Part shown: positions 63,399 to 64,000 of the stretch, piece after piece
Numbering within the stretch: the stretch's first letter is position 1
Layout of the letters: every line of letters starts with the position of its first letter
Assembly (NCBI RefSeq): GCF_003598715.1
Contig: NZ_QZFU01000020.1
Coordinates: 1-64,000, forward strand
Source of the DNA: Nocardia panacis
Lineage (GTDB): Bacteria > Actinomycetota > Actinomycetes > Mycobacteriales > Mycobacteriaceae
Direction: 5' to 3'
Length of the DNA stretch: 64,000 nucleotides
Notes under the pieces: model-generated
Databases searched by the model: none
What the model was told of the DNA's origin: nothing
What the model saw: only the letters and a program-made list of their open reading frames with translations
Translations under genes and position numbers: made by a program

Positions 63399-64000
63399 AC
63401 CAGATTCAGCCCTACGCCTTCGGCGAGGCCACCGCGACACAGCTCGCCGCGACCACCACGCAGACCCGAGGCGAGCGGTCGCGCGAATGGCTCGATTTGT
63501 TCTTTCAGACCGCCAAGGCCGCCGAGATCCTCGCGGGCACGGACTTCGTCCCGACCACCATGAAGGGCAAACCTGCCCAGGTCGCCGCCGCCATGATGAA
63601 AGGCTACGAGCTGGACATCGACCCGCTCGACGCACTCGGCAACATCTTCAGTGTTCACGGCCGCATCGGGTTCTACGCCGAGTTCATGCGACGGCGAATC
63701 TTGCAGGCAGGCCACGAATTCCGCCCGATCGAAACGAGCGACACCCGCGCCGTCGTCGAGGGCCGCCGCGCCGGAACCGAGGAATGGGTGCGCGCGAGCT
63801 TCACCGCGCAGCAGGCCAAGGCGGCGAAGATCGACCTCGGCGGGTACCCGGAAGACAAGCTGTTCGCCCGTGCTACCTCGCGACTTTGCAAGCGTGTGTT
63901 CCCGGACGTGCTGTCCGGCGCGGCAATTGCCGAGGATCTCATGGACGAGGAGCCCACCGCAGCGGTGCGCGTCCCGTCGCAGCGCGTCGACACCGACGAG
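63395..64000 (+). CDS. RecT-family single-strand annealing protein (partial)
   Basis: At least 202 residues; runs off the right edge. ILAGTDFVPTTMKGKPAQVA, MMKGYELDIDPLDALGNIFS, GRIGFYAEFMRRRILQAGHE and YPEDKLFARATSRLCKRVFP follow the order of actinophage RecT proteins. Together with the exonuclease it makes a RecE/RecT-like recombination pair. GTG start by GTGA overlap. Confidence 0.85.
   Translation, partial: MNQIQPYAFGEATATQLAATTTQTRGERSREWLDLFFQTAKAAEILAGTDFVPTTMKGKPAQVAAAMMKGYELDIDPLDALGNIFSVHGRIGFYAEFMRRRILQAGHEFRPIETSDTRAVVEGRRAGTEEWVRASFTAQQAKAAKIDLGGYPEDKLFARATSRLCKRVFPDVLSGAAIAEDLMDEEPTAAVRVPSQRVDTDE

Overview
The window is GC-rich actinobacterial chromosomal DNA, most likely from Nocardia or a close mycolic-acid-bearing relative. 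Pointers are the mycothiol ligase mshC, F420-type luciferase-like oxidoreductases, an MMPL transporter, an MTB12-like lipoprotein, Acg-type oxidoreductases and a DosR/DosS pair. The order mshC - SCO1664-like - DUF3090 - histidine phosphatase - uppP ... lppL-like lipoprotein - DUF5703 - pyrD - PEBP - M20 peptidase resembles what I recall of M. tuberculosis Rv2130c-Rv2141c. Here it is split by about 9 kb of other genes. No database could be searched, so the genus is an inference.

1-17.5 kb: a HEAT-repeat/MerR-HEAT operon behind a MerR-type operator, small enzymes (PPOX, VOC, isochorismatase-like, GNAT), two decayed genes (an F420 oxidoreductase and a GNAT), an orphan LuxR response regulator carrying a signal-peptide-like N-terminus, a SecY paralogue away from ribosomal genes, a TetR/DUF1453 divergon with twin operators, Nudix, a secreted I36 inhibitor, a thioesterase, DinB, YczE and mshC. 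17.5-41 kb: the conserved housekeeping block, interrupted by an aldo/keto reductase-like gene, a haem ABC importer (hmuTUV) with a possible IdeR box, a (CGCAGT)n microsatellite, a three-gene operon whose last gene is frameshifted, and an MMPL/lipoprotein operon. After pyrD come a PfkB-like protein lacking the catalytic GAGD aspartate, a GTP cyclohydrolase II and a fatty acyl-CoA ligase. 41-48 kb: an Rpn-family nuclease with a decayed partial duplicate beside it, an SRPBCC protein and a five-gene peptide/metal ABC importer with a Zur-like site upstream.

48-54.8 kb: a dormancy-type locus. It holds two Acg-like flavoproteins, a ribosome-hibernation-like protein with two S30AE C-terminal modules, dosR and dosS. 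Three DosR-box-like sites lie in the divergent promoter and two more precede dosR. Low oxygen or NO is presumably sensed by haem-GAF DosS, which phosphorylates DosR, which then switches on the flavoproteins, the ribosome factor and itself.

54.8-64 kb: an HxlR/MFS divergon, a C17 tract, then tRNA-Leu(GAG) followed by an integrated phage-like element that runs off the right edge. The element has a tyrosine integrase, a strong terminator, a mycobacterial-type LexA box, divergent Xre repressors with shared operators, a tightly overlapping early operon, a PD-(D/E)XK exonuclease and RecT. The most unusual points are the LexA box aimed at the 3' end of the repressor on the antisense strand, the DosR-box cluster, the probable pseudokinase/GCHII pair and the MerR-HEAT cassette.
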